DNA of 7,768 nt from CAZNYG01 sp964577205 (GTDB lineage: Bacteria > Elusimicrobiota > Endomicrobiia > Endomicrobiales > CAIRNS01), in assembly GCA_964577205.1 (NCBI GenBank), contig CAZNYG010000084.1, forward strand, positions 1-7,768. The letters run 5' to 3'. Of the stretch, positions 6,065 through 7,768 are shown in pieces; positions within the stretch are counted from its first letter, which is position 1, and each line of letters opens with the position of its first letter. The notes beneath the pieces are model-generated. The model was not told where the DNA came from, searched no databases, and saw nothing but the letters and a program-made list of their open reading frames with translations. The translations under genes were made by a program, and so were the position numbers.

Positions 6065-6845
6065 GGAGCCCCGGGAACGGCACATGAACAGCAAGAGAAC
6101 TGTTTTTTCGGTCCTGTGGCGGTCGTTCTTCCTGCAGGCTGTATGGAACTTTGAACGCCTGCAGAACGTGGGCTTCGTGTACGGGCTTCTTCCTTTTTTC
6201 CGCCTGTTGTACCCGGACCCTGAAAAGCGGAAAGAGGTCGTGCTCAGGCATATAGGGTTCTTTAACACGCATCCGTACATGGCGCCCATAATTTTCGGGT
6301 TCGTCGCGTTCCTTGAGGAGGAGATCAAGGAGGGAAGATCCGTGACGCCCGAGGCGGTACTGGCGCTGAAGAACAACATAGCGGGCCCTCTGGCGGCGAT
6401 AGGCGATACTTTTTTCTGGGCGACGTGGCGGCCTTTCACGGCGCTGCTTTCAATATCGATCATACTTTTTCTGACACGGCTGCGGGGCTTCGAGGCATAC
6501 TGGCTGCTGCCGGTGATTTTCCTGGCCGTTTACAACGCGGTGCATATCCCGTTCCGCTACTGGGGCATCAAGATCAGCTACCGTCTCAGGGACCGCATCG
6601 TCGACATCGTGGCCGACCTGGAGTTCCAGTACGCCGTCGACATGGTCCGTTTCGCGGGCATGATCCTGCTGGGGTCCGTGCTCATGTTTTATTTCTGGTC
6701 GTTCGCCGGGTTCTTCTACGAGAGGCTGACGTTCTTCGCCGTATTCGCTTGCGCGCTGGCCATGGGGTATTTCAGGTGGCCGCCGATGGCCATCTTTTAC
6801 GGCATCATAGGGTACGGCGTTATAAGCGCGTTCATCAAAGGATAA
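6054..6845 (+). CDS. PTS mannose/sorbose-family EIID membrane component
   Basis: Membrane partner of EIIC in mannose-family permeases. The 263 residues include the N-terminal FWRSFFLQ-like WRSFFLQAVWNFERLQNVGF (22-41), FFNTHPYMAPIIFGFVAFLE (69-88) and GPLAAIGDTFFWATWRPF (111-128), all diagnostic of EIID (E. coli ManZ, 283 residues). Hydrophobic stretches at about 128-140, 149-166, 200-218, 225-239 and 243-259 form the C-terminal membrane part. The start at ATG 6054 has AAGGAA eight bases upstream and overlaps EIIC by 11 bases. An in-frame ATG at 6084 (MNSKRTVF...) gives a 253-residue product that also fits the family, but its upstream region is weaker. No fusion or truncation is seen. Confidence 0.94.
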   Translation: MGSKEPRERHMNSKRTVFSVLWRSFFLQAVWNFERLQNVGFVYGLLPFFRLLYPDPEKRKEVVLRHIGFFNTHPYMAPIIFGFVAFLEEEIKEGRSVTPEAVLALKNNIAGPLAAIGDTFFWATWRPFTALLSISIILFLTRLRGFEAYWLLPVIFLAVYNAVHIPFRYWGIKISYRLRDRIVDIVADLEFQYAVDMVRFAGMILLGSVLMFYFWSFAGFFYERLTFFAVFACALAMGYFRWPPMAIFYGIIGYGVISAFIKG

Positions 6846-6849
6846 GCAC

Positions 6850-7128
6850 ATGATCGAAAGGACAGTTACGATACGGAATAAACTGGGGCTTCACGCCAGG
6901 CCCGCGGCGTTGTTCGTGCAGACGGCGGCCAGGTTCAAATCGCATATAAGGATCGTAAAGAACGGCAATGAGATCGACGGGAAAAGCATCATGGGCATCA
7001 TGACGCTCGCCGCCAGCGCCGGTTCGCAGTTGAAACTGTCGGCGGAAGGCGAGGACGAGATGGATGCGATAACGGCGCTGGAACAGCTGATCGTCAGCGG
7101 GTTCGGCGAAGAATGCCCGGGCATGTAA
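6850..7128 (+). CDS. ptsH: HPr phosphocarrier protein
   Basis: Small 92-residue cytoplasmic phosphocarrier linking Enzyme I to EIIA. It contains NKLGLHARPAA (10-20), with active-site His15 and Arg17, and GKSIMGIMTLAA (44-55), with Ser46 followed by the hydrophobic IMGIM patch recognised by HprK/P. Both the PEP-dependent (His15) and the ATP/PPi-dependent (Ser46) phosphorylation sites are therefore present, matching hprK in the same gene run. Length is normal (about 85-90 in the family). AAAGGA (6837-6842) lies seven bases before the ATG, overlapping the end of EIID, and only four bases separate the two genes. Ser46 phosphorylation in Gram-positives slows PTS transport and mediates catabolite repression via CcpA; whether a CcpA-like partner exists here cannot be judged from the window. 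Confidence 0.97.
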   Translation: MIERTVTIRNKLGLHARPAALFVQTAARFKSHIRIVKNGNEIDGKSIMGIMTLAASAGSQLKLSAEGEDEMDAITALEQLIVSGFGEECPGM

Positions 7129-7135
7129 AATGGTT

Positions 7136-7142
7136 GGAGAGG
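7136..7142 (+). promoter_or_regulatory. Shine-Dalgarno of ptsI
   Basis: GGAGAGG lies 7-10 bases before the ATG at 7150. A nearer ATG at 7143 is in another frame and leads to no conserved protein, so 7150 is the ptsI start. Confidence 0.75.
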
Positions 7143-7149
7143 ATGGTCT

Positions 7150-7768
7150 ATGCCAGATAAAAACAACATAATCTTGCACGGCATCGCCGCGTCATCCGGC
7201 ATCGCGATCGGGAAAGTGTTCCTTCTCGAAGATGAGGAGTTCTGTCTCATTCAGCGGGAAATAGCAAAGGAAGACACCCGCAGGGAAGTCGCGCGGTTCA
7301 AGGAAGCCCTGTCCAATACGCGCGCCGAGATGGTGGCGACCCAGGAAAAGATATTCAAAACGCTCGGGAAGGAATACGCGCGGCTGGCCGACGCCTACCT
7401 TCTGATCCTGGAAGACCCGCTGATCACGCGGGACGTGACCAAAAGGATCAACGAAGGGATCAACGCGGAATACGCGCGTTTCAGGATACTGGAACGTGTC
7501 ATCAGCAGTTTCGAAATGATCGACGACGAGTATTTCCGGGAACGCAAGCACGACATCCAGGACGTGGGAAAAAAGATCCTGCGCCACCTGCTCGGCAAGG
7601 AACGCCGCTCGCTTTCAGAGCTGTCGGCGGAATCCATAGTCATCGCTCACAACCTCACGCCCGCCGATACCATATCGCTGCGCGAGAACATGGTCAAAGG
7701 GTTCGTAACGGACATCGGAGGACGGACGTCGCATACCGCGATCGTCGCGCAGAGCCTCGAGATACCGG
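7150..7768 (+). CDS. ptsI: PTS Enzyme I, PEP-protein phosphotransferase (3' partial)
   Basis: First enzyme of the PTS: it autophosphorylates from PEP and transfers the phosphate to HPr His15. The frame runs open from ATG 7150 to the window edge, giving 206 residues of an expected 570-590. The N-terminus LHGIAASSGIAIGKVFLL (9-26) is typical, followed by the helical HPr-binding region with YLLILEDPLI (83-92), then AHNLTPADT (166-174) and GFVTDIGGRTSHTAIVAQSL (184-203). His195 in GGRTSHTAI is the phospho-acceptor (His189 in E. coli). The following residue pattern is IVAQSLEIP where IMARSLEIP is usual. No N-terminal GAF domain precedes it, so this is the canonical sugar EI and not the nitrogen-PTS PtsP type. 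It follows ptsH by 21 bases. The PEP-binding C-terminal domain lies outside the window. Confidence 0.96.
   Translation, partial: MPDKNNIILHGIAASSGIAIGKVFLLEDEEFCLIQREIAKEDTRREVARFKEALSNTRAEMVATQEKIFKTLGKEYARLADAYLLILEDPLITRDVTKRINEGINAEYARFRILERVISSFEMIDDEYFRERKHDIQDVGKKILRHLLGKERRSLSELSAESIVIAHNLTPADTISLRENMVKGFVTDIGGRTSHTAIVAQSLEIP

Noticed and set aside
5270..6463. Long open frame on the - strand (397 codons), with another at 3122-4126.
   Set aside because: Both are antisense to well-supported GH57, EIIC, EIID and EIIB genes, show no recognisable motif and have low-complexity Arg/His/Gln-rich composition, as expected from GC-rich shadow frames.
1..7768. Search for tRNA, rRNA, CRISPR arrays, transposons and attachment sites.
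   Set aside because: Nearly all sequence is accounted for by ten coding regions, and no direct-repeat series, terminal inverted repeats or RNA-gene signatures were seen.

Overview
The window holds ten genes, all on the + strand and packed nose to tail: hprK (5' end cut off), rapZ, yvcK, a mannose-family PTS EIIA, EIIB, a GH57 alpha-glucan enzyme, EIIC, EIID, ptsH (HPr) and ptsI (Enzyme I, 3' end cut off). Most junctions overlap or abut. Three are ATGA stop/start overlaps (530-533, 1384-1387, 2352-2355). The widest gap, about 55 bases at 2763-2817, carries a GC-rich hairpin followed by a short T run. No promoter, RNA gene, mobile element, CRISPR array or dispersed repeat was seen.

Organism: a GC-rich, Gram-negative-type bacterium. 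Linking hprK and rapZ to a mannose-family EIIA, HPr and EI resembles PTS clusters of deltaproteobacterial lineages. Adding yvcK next to rapZ recalls Firmicutes. The archaeal-type GH57 enzyme with DUF1925/DUF1926 is common in uncultured phyla such as Omnitrophota and in deltaproteobacteria. I favour an Omnitrophota- or Desulfobacterota-like genome, but the window cannot settle this.

Layout: bases 1-2355 encode regulators of carbon and cell-envelope metabolism (HprK/P, RapZ, YvcK). Bases 2352-3354 encode the soluble sugar-PTS subunits EIIA and EIIB. Bases 3347-5401 encode a cytoplasmic 4-alpha-glucanotransferase/alpha-amylase-like protein, inserted between the EIIB and EIIC genes. Bases 5405-6845 encode the membrane subunits EIIC and EIID. 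Bases 6850-7768 encode the general phosphocarriers HPr and EI.

How they fit together: phosphate should flow from PEP to EI (His195), HPr (His15), EIIA (His9), EIIB (His14) and then to sugar entering through EIIC/EIID. HPr keeps Ser46 in a canonical site, so HprK/P can phosphorylate it and tie the relay to energy state. RapZ and YvcK belong to families that bind amino-sugar metabolites (GlcN6P and UDP-GlcNAc). The GH57 enzyme suggests that PTS status and alpha-glucan (glycogen or maltodextrin) turnover are co-expressed. The genes are individually well-known families; the novelty, if any, is in this arrangement.
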